DNA of 64,000 nt from Paracoccus liaowanqingii. Its GTDB lineage: Bacteria > Pseudomonadota > Alphaproteobacteria > Rhodobacterales > Rhodobacteraceae. Position 1 is the stretch's first letter. Every line of letters starts with the position of its first letter. A program made the translations under genes and the position numbers. This document shows, one piece after another, positions 9,404 through 18,281 of this stretch. The DNA is taken from the NCBI RefSeq assembly GCF_004683865.2, contig NZ_CP038439.1:1652501-1716500 (forward strand), given 5' to 3'. The notes beneath the pieces are model-generated. The model saw nothing but the letters and a program-made list of their open reading frames with translations. It did not search any database and had not been told where the DNA came from.

Positions 9404-10495
9404 GTGGACCATTCGAACGAGACCGTGCTGCGCGAGCGGCTGCAGACCGGGTTTCTGGGCCTGATCGCCTTTTCGCTGCTGATGTTCATGCTGGTGCAGG
9501 CCAAGTTCATCCTGATCTCGCTGGCCATCGCGATCATCCTGTTCTCGCTGACTTCGGACGCGATCTACGCGATCTCGACCCGGCTGCGGGTCCCGAACTG
9601 GCTGGCCACCACGCTGGCGCTGATCGGCATCGCGCTTGGGCTGCTGTGGATCTCGACCACCATCGTCGCGCAGGTGAACGAGGTCGTCTTCCTGGCCATC
9701 GCCTATGCCGAGCAGGCGCAGGCCGCCCTGCCCGCCCTGACCGAACGCCTCGGTCCCGAGGCGCAGGAGCGGATCATGACCGCGCTGACCAACTTCAACA
9801 TCACCGGCTGGATCCGGTCGCTGGCGGGCCAGGCCTCGGGCCTGCTGTCGGGCAGCGTGCTGGTGATCCTGTTCGTGGGCTTCATGTTCGCCGAGCAGGT
9901 CTGGTTTCCCGTCAAGATCGAACGCCTGGCCGAGGATCCCGAGCGCGCCCTGCAGATCCGCCGGATCATCGCCTCGATCATGCACCGGGTGAACCGCTAT
10001 CTGGTCGTGAAGACCGGCGTCAGTGCGGTGACGGCGGTCATCGTCTGGATCATCTTCCGCGTGGCGGGGCTGGAGCTGGCGATGGCGGTGGCGACGCTGA
10101 CCTTCATTTTGAACTTCATCCCCTCGGTCGGCTCGATCGTGGCGACGGTGATCGCGACGATTCTGGCCTTCGTGCTGACCGGCGACACGACGCTGACGCT
10201 GATCGTGGGCGCGCTGTGCAGCATCACGCAGTTCCTGATCGGCAACATCTTGGATCCGATGCTGCTGGGGCAGACGCTGCGCCTGTCCAGCTTCGGCATC
10301 ATCCTGTCGCTGGCCTTCTGGGGCGCGATCTGGGGCGTGCCGGGGATGTTCCTGGCCGTGCCGATCATGGTCGCGCTGATGATCATCTGCGCCCATATCC
10401 CCTGGCTGCGGGGCCTGGCGGTGATGCTGTCGCGCGAGGGGCTGCCCGACGACGGTAGCAGCGACGAGGACGGGGCGCGCAAGTTGGCCGCCTGA
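9404..10495 (+). CDS. AI-2E family transporter (PerM-like)
   Basis: 363-aa polytopic membrane protein with the AI-2E/DUF20 layout: two or three N-terminal helices, a soluble middle (about residues 95-160), then a run of helices with the family motif FILNFIPSVGSIVA and a late GNILDPMLLGQTLRLS. Family members have been linked to autoinducer-2 export or Na+/H+ exchange, so the substrate cannot be stated. The GTG at 9404 has GAGGA seven bases upstream. It is a single-gene unit between the gyrA terminator and the terminator at 10516. Confidence 0.85.
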   Translation: MDHSNETVLRERLQTGFLGLIAFSLLMFMLVQAKFILISLAIAIILFSLTSDAIYAISTRLRVPNWLATTLALIGIALGLLWISTTIVAQVNEVVFLAIAYAEQAQAALPALTERLGPEAQERIMTALTNFNITGWIRSLAGQASGLLSGSVLVILFVGFMFAEQVWFPVKIERLAEDPERALQIRRIIASIMHRVNRYLVVKTGVSAVTAVIVWIIFRVAGLELAMAVATLTFILNFIPSVGSIVATVIATILAFVLTGDTTLTLIVGALCSITQFLIGNILDPMLLGQTLRLSSFGIILSLAFWGAIWGVPGMFLAVPIMVALMIICAHIPWLRGLAVMLSREGLPDDGSSDEDGARKLAA

Positions 10496-10515
10496 CGTCG
10501 GAGATGCGGATGCGA

Positions 10516-10545
10516 AAAGGGGCGCACCCGCAGGTGCGCCCCTTT
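10516..10545. terminator. Bidirectional terminator
   Basis: Stem aaaggggcgcacc / ggtgcgccccttt with loop CGCA lies between two convergent genes. An A-run on one side and a T-run on the other fit termination in both directions. Confidence 0.85.
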
Positions 10546-10565
10546 GCCGTGCCGGTCCCGGGGGA

Positions 10566-13037
10566 TCAGCGCCCCGAGTCGAAATCCCCGTCATCGGGCA
10601 GTTCGCGGGCGGCGACCGAGGTGTCGCGCGGCTCGGGGGCGGGGCGGTCCGCCGCGACGGGACGCTCTTTCGCCGGGCGCTCCGGTCCCTGGCGCTGACC
10701 CGGCAGGGATTCGGGATTGCGCAGCCAGATGTCGCGCTGCGCGAAGGGGATCTCGATCCCCTCCTCGGCAAAGCGCGCGGCGATGGCGTGCAGCAGGTCC
10801 GAGGTGACGCCCAAGCCTGTGCCCACATCCGCCAGGATCGCCCGGATCTCGAAATCCAGAGAGTCAGCGCCGAAGGCGCGGAACAGGATCGCCGGGGCCG
10901 GGTCGATGGCGACCAGCGGGTGATCCTCGGTGATCTCGCGCAGGATCGCCTCGACCTTGCGGGTGTCGGTGCCATAGGCCACGCCCACCGGGATGATGAT
11001 CCGCCCGACCTTGTTGTGCCGCGTCCAGTTGGTCACCGGCTGGCTGATCAGGTCGCTGTTCGGAACGATCACCTCGGTCTTGTCGAAGGTCTCGACCTGG
11101 GTCGAGCGGACCGAGATGCGCTTGACGATGCCTTGCTGCCCGCCCGCGCTGATCCAGTCACCGACGCTGACCGGGCGTTCGATCAAGAGGATGATGCCGC
11201 TGACGAAGTTTGACACGATGTTCTGCAGGCCGAAGCCGATGCCGACCGACAGCGCACCGGCGACGATGGCCAGCGAACTGAGGTCGATCCCCGCCGAGGT
11301 GATGGCCATCAGCGCCGCCAGCACGATGCCCACATAGCCCAGGCCCGACACGACGGCATTCTGCCCGCCCGGATCCAGCTTGGTCTTGGGCAGGATCGAG
11401 TTGCGCAGCGCCCCCTGCGCGCCCCGGGTCAGCATGTAGCCCACCGCGAAGATCACGAGGAAGGTCAGGATCGCGCCCGGCGACAGGGAAATCCCGCCCA
11501 GGCTGATGCCCTGCCGGAAGCTGAGCCAGTATTCGCCCAGCTCTTCCGGGGTCGCGCCCCAGATCACCATGAAGACGGGGATCGAGGCCAGCACAAGTGC
11601 GAAACCAGACAGCAGCGGCGCCAGCCCCTCGCGGGCGCCCTCGGCCCCGTGCTGGACCATGTCGAACAGGTCGGCGATGAAATCCTGCAGCAGGATCAGC
11701 AGACCCACCAGCGCCAGCGAGAAAAGCCAGGGCCAGATGAACAGGTTGCCCAGATTGACGAAGCCCGCCGCGATGGCCAGCACCGCCAGCGGCGCCACGA
11801 TCCGGGTCAGGCGCCCGGCCCATGCGACGATCCAGTGGCGATAGGACAGGTCCTGCGTGACCGCATCGCGGGTCAGGCGGCGCAGCACGTTGCCAAGCCG
11901 GAACATCGCCAGCGCGGTCGCCACCGCCAGGCCCAGATGCCAGACGCCGGCCGAGGCCTCGCCGAACTGCACCGGCACGCGGCCGACCTGCGCTTCGCCG
12001 TGTTCGTAGAGGCCCGACAGCGGCAGGACCGCGCGCGACAGCAGGTGATGGATCGCCATCATCGCGGCCAGCACGGTGACCATCCGCCCGGCCGAGACGC
12101 GGGCCGCCTCGCTCATCTGCAGCGAGGTATAGGCGATGGCCTTGCGCGGGAACAGCGCCCGGGCCAGCCAGATGCCCCCGAAGAGGATCATCGCCGCTAA
12201 GGGCAGCGCGCTGAGGAAGGGTGTGGTCCATTCCCCGGCCAGCCCGGTGGCCCGGATGGCGCTGATGCCCAGATAGACCCCGGCCAGCGGAATGGCGATC
12301 TGGCCAAGCGAGACGACGAAGGCCAGCACGGCGCGCGAATGCTGCGAGGCGCGGGCCGAGAGGCGCGAGGGCAGGTTCACGATCCAGGCGCGGCCATAGG
12401 TCAGGATCAGCAGCGCCGCGATCAGATAGGCGCCGACCTGCGGCAGGCGCGGGCGCAGCTCGGCCCAGGTCTCGGGCGTGGCGTCCTGGCCGGTGATCTC
12501 ACCGGCGACCCCCTCGGCCAGGGTCAGACCGTCCACCGCCGCATCCGCCCAGGAGCTGGGCAGCAGCGGCGAGGGCGACTGCTTGGCCAGTTCCAGCGCC
12601 TGGCGCTGTCGGATGATCTCGTCGATCTGGCCGATGATGGAATTGGCGCGGCTGGCGGCCTCGGTCGCGGCCAGGCGCGGGGCCTGGGCGGTAGACAGCT
12701 GCGAGGTCAGTTCGGACCGCCGCGCGGCGACCTCCTCGTCCTCGCTCTCGCCCTCGGCGGGCGCGGGACCCAGGGACTCGATCTGATTGCGCAGCGTGGC
12801 GATGCGGTCGGCATTGACGTTCTGCCCGGCCTGCAGCCGGTCGCGCCAGTCGACGATGCGCGCACGGGTGCGGGCCAGTTCCTCGTCGGTGGCCTGGGGA
12901 TTGGCGCTGAGCGCCTCGGCCCGTTCGGCGACCTGTTCCCAGGTCTGGTAATTCACGGTGTCGGCCTGCTGGGCCATGACCGGCACGGCGGTCAGGACCA
13001 GCAGTGCCGTCAGAAAAACAGCAATCAGATGTCGCAT
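10566..13037 (-). CDS. Mechanosensitive channel, MscS family with long periplasmic N-terminus (DUF3772-like)
   Basis: 823-aa inner-membrane protein. It has a signal peptide (MRHLIAVFLTALLVLTAVPV, cut near AQQ), a roughly 150-residue helical periplasmic region of the DUF3772 type, about ten transmembrane helices, and an MscS core. Core signatures are GALSVGIGFGLQNIVSNFVSG (pore helix, trimmed here) and the beta domain EVIVPNSDLISQPVTNW. The C-tail is Pro/Arg-rich and low complexity. Such channels protect against hypo-osmotic shock. The ATG at 13037 begins the signal peptide; the frame is open further upstream but overlaps cysK. It starts 8 bp after the cysK stop, so the two are co-transcribed. 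Confidence 0.9.
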   Translation of the reverse strand: MRHLIAVFLTALLVLTAVPVMAQQADTVNYQTWEQVAERAEALSANPQATDEELARTRARIVDWRDRLQAGQNVNADRIATLRNQIESLGPAPAEGESEDEEVAARRSELTSQLSTAQAPRLAATEAASRANSIIGQIDEIIRQRQALELAKQSPSPLLPSSWADAAVDGLTLAEGVAGEITGQDATPETWAELRPRLPQVGAYLIAALLILTYGRAWIVNLPSRLSARASQHSRAVLAFVVSLGQIAIPLAGVYLGISAIRATGLAGEWTTPFLSALPLAAMILFGGIWLARALFPRKAIAYTSLQMSEAARVSAGRMVTVLAAMMAIHHLLSRAVLPLSGLYEHGEAQVGRVPVQFGEASAGVWHLGLAVATALAMFRLGNVLRRLTRDAVTQDLSYRHWIVAWAGRLTRIVAPLAVLAIAAGFVNLGNLFIWPWLFSLALVGLLILLQDFIADLFDMVQHGAEGAREGLAPLLSGFALVLASIPVFMVIWGATPEELGEYWLSFRQGISLGGISLSPGAILTFLVIFAVGYMLTRGAQGALRNSILPKTKLDPGGQNAVVSGLGYVGIVLAALMAITSAGIDLSSLAIVAGALSVGIGFGLQNIVSNFVSGIILLIERPVSVGDWISAGGQQGIVKRISVRSTQVETFDKTEVIVPNSDLISQPVTNWTRHNKVGRIIIPVGVAYGTDTRKVEAILREITEDHPLVAIDPAPAILFRAFGADSLDFEIRAILADVGTGLGVTSDLLHAIAARFAEEGIEIPFAQRDIWLRNPESLPGQRQGPERPAKERPVAADRPAPEPRDTSVAARELPDDGDFDSGR

Positions 13038-13045
13038 GAACTCTT

Positions 13046-14077
13046 TCAGTCTTCGTAAACCTGCGGCAGATCCAGTCCGGGACGGGTCAGCCAGTCGGGA
13101 ACGGGCAGGCCCTTGGCCTGCAGGAACTCGGGATTGAACAACTTGGTCTGGTAGCGGGTGCCGTAGTCGCACAGGATGGTGACGATGGTGTGGCCGGGGC
13201 CCATCTCGCGCGCCATGCGGATGGCGCCGGCGACGTTGATGCCCGACGATCCGCCTAGGCACAGCCCCTCGTCCCTCAGCAGGTCGAAGACGATGGGCAG
13301 CGCCTCGACATCCGAGATGCGCCAGCTGAAATCGGGGGTGAAGCCTTCCAGGTTCGCGGTGATGCGCCCTTGGCCGATGCCCTCGGTGATCGAGCTGCCG
13401 GGGCTGTCGAACTCGCCGGTCGTGTAGAAGGAATGCAGCGCCGCGCCCTCGGGATCGGCCAGGCCGATCCTGACCCCGCGGGGCTGCAGCGCATCGGCCA
13501 CCCCGGCCAGCGTGCCGCCGGTGCCCACGGCGCAGACGAAGCCGTCGACGCGGCCATCGGTCTGGTCCCAGATCTCGGGGCCGGTCGTCTCGATATGGGC
13601 GCGGCGGTTGGCGATGTTGTCGAACTGGTTGGCCCAGATCGCGCCATTCGGCTCGGTCTTGGCCAAGGCCTCGGCCAGGCGGCCCGAATAGCGGACATAG
13701 TTGTTGGGATTCTTGTAGGGGGCCGCGGGCACCTCGACCAGGGTCGCGCCGGCCAGCCGCAGCATGTCCTTCTTTTCCTGGCTCTGCGTCTCGGGGATGA
13801 CGATCACCGACTTGAAGCCCATCGAGGCGCCGACCAGCGCCAGACCGATGCCGGTATTGCCTGCCGTGCCCTCAACGATGGTGCCGCCCGGGCGCAGCAC
13901 GCCGCGCGCCACCGCATCCTTGACGATGTACAGCGCCGCCCGGTCCTTGACCGACTGGCCGGGATTCATGAATTCGGCCTTGCCGAGGATCTCGCAGCCG
14001 GTCTCGTCGCTGGCGCGGTTCAGGCGGATCAGCGGGGTGTTGCCGATCGCGTCGGCCAGATCAGTGTAGATTCGCAT
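13046..14077 (-). CDS. cysK: Cysteine synthase A
   Basis: PLP enzyme forming cysteine from O-acetylserine and sulfide. The 343-aa protein carries the PLP lysine Lys44 in NPGQSVKDRAALY, the substrate loop EGTAGNTGIG (residues 69-78) and the phosphate-binding GTGGTLAG. It is of the slightly longer alphaproteobacterial type, with a C-terminal GTRYQTKLFNPEFL segment. The ATG at 14077 has AGAAGG upstream. A long nested hairpin at 14112-14169 lies in its leader. mscS follows 8 bp downstream. Confidence 0.95.
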   Translation of the reverse strand: MRIYTDLADAIGNTPLIRLNRASDETGCEILGKAEFMNPGQSVKDRAALYIVKDAVARGVLRPGGTIVEGTAGNTGIGLALVGASMGFKSVIVIPETQSQEKKDMLRLAGATLVEVPAAPYKNPNNYVRYSGRLAEALAKTEPNGAIWANQFDNIANRRAHIETTGPEIWDQTDGRVDGFVCAVGTGGTLAGVADALQPRGVRIGLADPEGAALHSFYTTGEFDSPGSSITEGIGQGRITANLEGFTPDFSWRISDVEALPIVFDLLRDEGLCLGGSSGINVAGAIRMAREMGPGHTIVTILCDYGTRYQTKLFNPEFLQAKGLPVPDWLTRPGLDLPQVYED

Positions 14078-14111
14078 GGCGATCGACCTTCTTTCCGGAG
14101 GGAGTCTTGAT

Positions 14112-14169
14112 GCCGGATACCTACACGGGCAGCGATCGGTGGGGCAACCCCGCCGCCTGCCCGTCCGGC
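14112..14169 (-). promoter_or_regulatory. Nested hairpin in the cysK leader
   Basis: Three stems stack: gccgga/tccggc (14112-14117, 14064+ side at 14164-14169), cgggcag/ctgcccg (14126-14132, 14157-14163) and ggtgggg/ccccgcc (14138-14144, 14148-14154). It lies 35 bp upstream of cysK and just past the NUDIX stop on the same strand. It may be the upstream gene's terminator or a cysK leader structure; no T-run follows. Confidence 0.4.
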
Positions 14170-14183
14170 ACGGGCCAACGGCG

Positions 14184-15253
14184 CTACGCGGTCCCCAGTT
14201 CCCCCCGCAGCCGCTCGACTCGGGCGTCCAGCCACAGCGACAGCGTGGCCAGCGGCCCGTTGGCGATCTGGCCCGCATCGACCAGCGCAGACAGCGCCGC
14301 GCGGTCCATCAGGTGGCCGCGGATATCCTCGGCCTCGCCGTCCAGCCCGTGGATGCCCGCGATCCCGTCGGGCAGATCGGCAATGCCGACATATTGATAG
14401 AGGAATTCGCAGACCGCCCCCGGGCTGGGATAGGCGTGGAAGGCCGGAACGAGGCGGGTCACCTCCAGCCCGGCCTCTTCCTGGGCCTCGCGCAGGATGG
14501 CGGCCTCGGGCGTCTCGCCGGCATCCACGCGGCCCGCGATCGGCTCCAGCAGCCAGGGTTGGGGATCGCCGCGGAGCGCGGGGGCAAAGCGGAACTGCTC
14601 GATGATCAGCACGCGGTCGCGGACCGGATCCCACGGCAGCAGCACCGCGGCATCGCCCATCAGGAAAGCCTCGCGCGTCATCGCCACGCTGGTCCCGCCC
14701 TGATGCAGCGCATGGGTCAGGTCGTGCCGAGCGACGCCGAAATAGCCCAGGAAGGGCTGGTGGCGCGCCAAGGTGGTGACGGCCCCCCGCCCCGCGGCGC
14801 CACGACCCCCTGCCCCGAGGGCGCCATGGCCTGCGCCCGCAGCCGGCTGGCCGCCCAGATGCCGGTCATCGGCAGCCGCCAGGCCAGCAGGTCGGGATCG
14901 GTGCCGGGATCGGCATTCAGGATCTGCCGGGCGATCTCGGCCGCCAGCGCCTCGCGCAGGGCGTCGGGCAGCGGATCGCCCTGCCCGCCCGCGCCGAGGC
15001 CCAGCACCTCGTGGGCCTGCACTTGCTGCGCCTGCAGCCCCATGACCGCCGCATAGCGCGTCAGGGCGGCGGTCGCCTCGACCTCGACCCCCGGCAGCGC
15101 GTCGTCGCTGCCGATCAGCGCGGGCCAGCCGTCGCGGTCGATCCCCGCCCGACCGCCGCCTTCCAAGCGACCAGCCAGGACCACCGGCCGCCCCGACAGA
15201 TCCAGCGCCGTCATCAGGCCGGGCCGGGCCAGTGCCCCCAGCAGCACGATCAC
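14184..15253 (-). pseudogene. GGCT-like/NUDIX fusion gene with a one-base frameshift
   Basis: The N-terminal part (GTG 15253 onward) reads as a diverged gamma-glutamylcyclotransferase-like domain (LSGRPVVLAGRLEGG) and runs to about residue 156, AMAPSGQGVVAPRGGG, then goes off frame and stops at 14717. The C-terminal part in another frame is a complete NUDIX domain: GVARHDLTH, then the Nudix box GRVDAGETPEAAILREAQEE, ending at 14184. Adding one base to the six-C run at 14783-14788 joins them as ...PRGGG-AVTTLARHQPFLGYF, the normal layout of Rhodobacteraceae ADP-ribose pyrophosphatase-like fusions. The usual YGTL motif is degenerate (LGAL). The GTG overlaps the DUF2059 stop by 4 bp. If the shift is real the NUDIX half could only start internally. 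Confidence 0.75.
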
Positions 15254-16131
15254 AATTGCCGCCCCTGCAGCCGCAGCGCCGCCGCCAGTCCCATCTCGTA
15301 CGAGGTGTGCTCGAAGACCCCGTCGAAGCCCGCGAAGACGATCCGCGACAGCGCCTGCCCCTCGGCCGAGGCGGCCCACGCCCCATAGGAGGCCAGCTCG
15401 GCATCGCTGAGCGGCGCATAGGCCAGCATCAGGAAGCCCTGCAGCCATGCGGTCGCCTCGGCCTCGATCTGGTCGCGCTGCGCCCAGGCATCTTGCACCA
15501 TCTGCTGCGGGTCGGGGGTCATGTCGAAGCCGTCCCCTTGGGCAAAGCCGCGCGCGAAGGCCAGCGCCGCATTCAGCCCCCCCGCCACGTTGGGCGAGAT
15601 CAGGTCGGCCCGGTCGATGATGTCGCGGATGGCCAGCGCGCGCGGTGCCCCTTGGTCCAGCGCCTCGGCGAAGGATTGGCGGGCCAGCGGCTCGACACCT
15701 TCCTCCAGCATCGCGCGGCGGGCCGAGATCTCCAGCCCGACGACCTGCTGCCCCAGCTCCGAGGCATGAAAGCCCAAGGCCCGGTCCACGAGACCCGCGT
15801 CGGTGCGCGCCAGCGCCTCGGCCAGGCTGTCGCGGAACAGCCGTTCCAGCCGGGCGGGATCGTGGATGCGGCCGACCGTGCGCGCCCAGTCCGGGCCCTG
15901 CCCCGCGATCAGCCCCTCGGCCTGCATGCGCGCGGCCTCGCCCACCGCCTCGGCCTGCATCACCGGCATCAGCCGATCCATCCCCAGCACCTGCCACAGC
16001 CGGTCGGCCTGCTGCTGCCGGTCGCTGTCCTGCGCCTGCACCCGATGGATGGTCGCGGGCGACCAGTCGGTCCCCGCGGGCGACGGACCCGAGGCGGCCA
16101 GCGCCGCCATCAGTCCCAGAATGCTCAGCAT
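15250..16131 (-). CDS. DUF2059-domain exported protein
   Basis: 293-aa protein with a signal-like N-terminus (MLSILGLMAALAASGPSPAG) followed by an all-helical region. Two segments have the DUF2059 appearance: a helix pair around residues 45-75 and a repeat around 180-230 (LRQEY-type replaced here by LSDAELASYGAWAASAEG). DUF2059 proteins are periplasmic and of unknown function. The ATG at 16131 is chosen because upstream codons run into the tRNA-Ser gene. Its TGA overlaps the GTG of the GGCT-NUDIX gene, so the two are coupled. Confidence 0.75.
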   Translation of the reverse strand: MLSILGLMAALAASGPSPAGTDWSPATIHRVQAQDSDRQQQADRLWQVLGMDRLMPVMQAEAVGEAARMQAEGLIAGQGPDWARTVGRIHDPARLERLFRDSLAEALARTDAGLVDRALGFHASELGQQVVGLEISARRAMLEEGVEPLARQSFAEALDQGAPRALAIRDIIDRADLISPNVAGGLNAALAFARGFAQGDGFDMTPDPQQMVQDAWAQRDQIEAEATAWLQGFLMLAYAPLSDAELASYGAWAASAEGQALSRIVFAGFDGVFEHTSYEMGLAAALRLQGRQL

Positions 16132-16239
16132 GTCCCGCCCTTTCGCGAAAATCTCGGCCTCGGCGGATTTTTCGGTCAAACCCCCTTGCGCTTCAACCCC
16201 CACCCCTCTAATTCCGCGACACCACACCAAAATAAGCGC

Positions 16240-16329
16240 GGAGAGGTGCCGGAGTGGTCGAACGGGGCGGTCTCGAAAACCGTTGAGCCTGCAAGGGTTC
16301 CGTGGGTTCGAATCCCACCCTCTCCGCCA
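16240..16329 (+). tRNA. tRNA-Ser (anticodon CGA)
   Basis: A 90-nt class II tRNA including an encoded CCA (16327-16329). The acceptor stem is ggagagg/cctctcc, with a D-arm, anticodon loop CTCGAAA giving CGA, a long variable arm, and the T-loop GGTTCGAATCC. Its 3' end is the integration site of the following island: the last 14 bases plus one are repeated at 24304-24318, so the gene is regenerated intact on insertion. Confidence 0.97.
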
Positions 16330-16330
16330 C
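16316..16330 (+). repeat. Left attachment site (attL core)
   Basis: CACCCTCTCCGCCAC, forming the acceptor 3' strand of tRNA-Ser plus CCA and one base. It is identical to 24304-24318. Confidence 0.85.
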
Positions 16331-16916
16331 ATCATCCGTTTAAAGCGTTGTATTCGTTTTGAAATTGGCGATGTCTATATTTTTATTCCCCCAACGCTTC
16401 CCCCATTAAATTCTGGCATATGCCGAACGATGTAGGAACGTTCGGGCGCGCTTGATGACGCAGACGCACCCACACCCCCTGTCAAAAACTGCTCCCAGTC
16501 AAAATGAGGCAATGGCACGGGTCTAGGGACACTACCCCCCATCTTATTTTTCGGGGGGGCCGGATCTCAGAGAAGCGCGGGAAATCGACGACAGGCAGAT
16601 GCAACCGCCCAGCCGCGCCGCGCTCGCGTGAGAGACGAAAAACTGTGTTGACAGGAAGCGTGATGACCGAAGCCGGTTCCGCAAGACGCGCGGCGCAGAC
16701 AATGTGTCCACCCCCGACGCCGCCTTTCCAAATGCCTTGAATTGTGACTGGGTAATTTCATTGCCCGCGCCGGTCCGGCGTGAGAGACCGTAGAACCTTC
16801 AATGCTACCCCCCCTTTTTAAAAGCCCCCTAGTCCTTGCTGCAGACCCGTGGGAATGCTTCATTTTCAGAGGCGTTGCGTTCGGCTGGGGGGTATGGGTT
16901 CAGTCAAGCCAACTCG
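16331..16916. other. Gene-poor left end of the island
   Basis: About 590 bases with no convincing gene: codon use is erratic and there are runs such as seven G at about 16551. It holds the paired TTCCCCCA repeats described separately, a TTGACA hexamer at about 16649, and an 11-bp direct repeat GCGTGAGAGAC at about 16626 and 16778. I see no RNA gene. Confidence 0.5.
16386..16405 (+). repeat. Paired TTCCCCCA repeats, left arm
   Basis: Two copies of TTCCCCCA at 16386-16393 and 16398-16405, 12 bp apart, 56 bp inside attL. The same octamer with the same 12-bp spacing and orientation occurs near the right end (24163-24182). The layout suggests arm-type integrase binding sites. Confidence 0.6.
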
Positions 16917-17969
16917 CTAGGCCAATTCGCGCAACAGGTTGTCGGTCACGAACCGGGCAACGTGAAGAATTTTTGGCTGTCGCTGCCGCTTGACGAGGGC
17001 GTTGGCCAAGCGGCGCGCCATAAACACCGGCAACAGCTGCTCCTTTTCGTCTCTCGAAAGATCAAGCGTGGACAGAAATGGCAGCGCACTGTCCACCGCA
17101 ATACCCATGTGGGTTGCGGCGCCGGTCTGCGGCAGGTGGTCTTGCACATGCAGCAGGAAGGTCACGCAATCGCGCAGGATCGGCATCCAGGTCTCTCCCT
17201 CGATGTCGAAGGCATGGATCGTATTGCCCTGCACACGCAGATTGCCCGGATGGAAATCGCCATGGCTGGCAGCAATGCTGAGCTTGCTGCCGCGCAGCTC
17301 GTCGATGCGTTCGGCCTGCCAGCCCGTCAACCGCTGCCACCGCGCAAGATCCAACGGGTTGGCAATTCCCGCAGGGTCCTGCAAAGGACCCAGCATCCGT
17401 TGAGCATCAAACGATACGGTCTTACACCTCAATTTCGTAAATTGGGTCAGCCAAGACCCACCCATACCCAAAAGCTGTTCGCGGCGTTCACGTTGCGCCA
17501 GCCGGATGGCGGCGCCCATCGGGCACCCCGGTGCCAGCTGCAGGGCAATAAGTCCAGCTTCAGGGTCTGCAGTCATATACCCGGCCACGCGGTTGTTGGT
17601 GTTGGTCATCCGGGCCACGGCAAAATCAAGCTCTGCCATCATTCCATGAATGCGTTGATCTGCACCCGGACCCAGCAGGCGTTTGACATAGACAGGATTG
17701 CCATCCAGAACGCCACGCACGACTATCCGCTCAGGTACGGACTTCACCAAGCTCTCAAGCCTAAAGTGCTTGAAGCCCGGTCTTTTTCTAAGAAAGGCTT
17801 CTAAATGCGCGACCGGAGCAAGTTTGGGGGGCAAGAGCAACAGGGCGGGCCGATAGATGGAACTAAGTCTGCCTATAACGATAATCCTTAGTGGGCTAAA
17901 TTTTTGACGGTAGGTCGAAGCGGTCTTTCCTCTGACCAATCTGTTTACTTCGCGCGCGTGAGAATGCAA
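16917..17969 (-). CDS. APH/choline-kinase-fold phosphotransferase family protein
   Basis: About 350 aa with a kinase-like phosphotransferase domain: catalytic loop SHGDFHPGNLRV near residue 236 and metal-binding FDIEG about 17 residues later. The N-lobe is shorter and less clear (VLDGNPVYVKRLLGP supplies a candidate ATP lysine). Substrates in this superfamily include aminoglycosides, choline, sugars and lipopolysaccharide, so no substrate is claimed. The reading frame opens at TTG 17969, which has a poor ribosome site; the true N-terminus may be later. It is cargo near the left end of the island and codirectional with the integrase. Confidence 0.7.
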   Translation of the reverse strand: MHSHAREVNRLVRGKTASTYRQKFSPLRIIVIGRLSSIYRPALLLLPPKLAPVAHLEAFLRKRPGFKHFRLESLVKSVPERIVVRGVLDGNPVYVKRLLGPGADQRIHGMMAELDFAVARMTNTNNRVAGYMTADPEAGLIALQLAPGCPMGAAIRLAQRERREQLLGMGGSWLTQFTKLRCKTVSFDAQRMLGPLQDPAGIANPLDLARWQRLTGWQAERIDELRGSKLSIAASHGDFHPGNLRVQGNTIHAFDIEGETWMPILRDCVTFLLHVQDHLPQTGAATHMGIAVDSALPFLSTLDLSRDEKEQLLPVFMARRLANALVKRQRQPKILHVARFVTDNLLRELA

Positions 17970-18069
17970 ATCCTGTGTTAGCAGACAGCACTTCCAGCCA
18001 GGCCGGTCCCGCCTGCACGATGCCGTAGAGTTTGAAACGCCCCCCCTCCACGCTTTGGGATGCCTGCAT

Positions 18070-18186
18070 TCAGCCCAGCGTCGGCAACAGATCGCAGCGT
18101 CCCCTGACCAGCCTGTTCAGCGCCCGTTCGGCTCCGTCTAGCTGGCGCGAATGCTCTACGTGTTCCACGTCAATGGCTGGCCTGAC
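18070..18186 (-). pseudogene. Remnant related to the 19701-20249 gene
   Basis: On the minus strand a stretch reads VEHVEHSRQLDGAERALNRL and then ends at a TGA (18070-18072). It matches LNHVENLRQQDAAERALNKL of the intact gene at 19701-20249 in spacing and most residues. There is no start codon with a ribosome site and the conserved C-terminal GGQAVVGNV part is missing, so it is a decayed, truncated copy. The rest of 17970-18281 shows no gene. Confidence 0.55.
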
Positions 18187-18281
18187 GAGATGCGTTCAGC
18201 ACAACCTACTTTACGCCCTAGCACATTTTTAGTTTTACCCTCGTCGTGCAGCCGTGCGACATTGGAGGGGGAGGCCGGAAG

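Noticed and set aside
10566..13262. An 898-codon reading that would extend the MscS channel 75 residues upstream
   Set aside because: The extension lies inside cysK in another frame and hides a clear signal peptide that begins at 13037.
16135..16335. Upstream extension of the DUF2059 gene through tRNA-Ser
   Set aside because: It would translate the antisense of the tRNA; the signal peptide starts cleanly at 16131.
18032..18232. A 66-codon plus-strand open frame in the island
   Set aside because: It is the antisense of the 182-aa-gene remnant and has no ribosome site.
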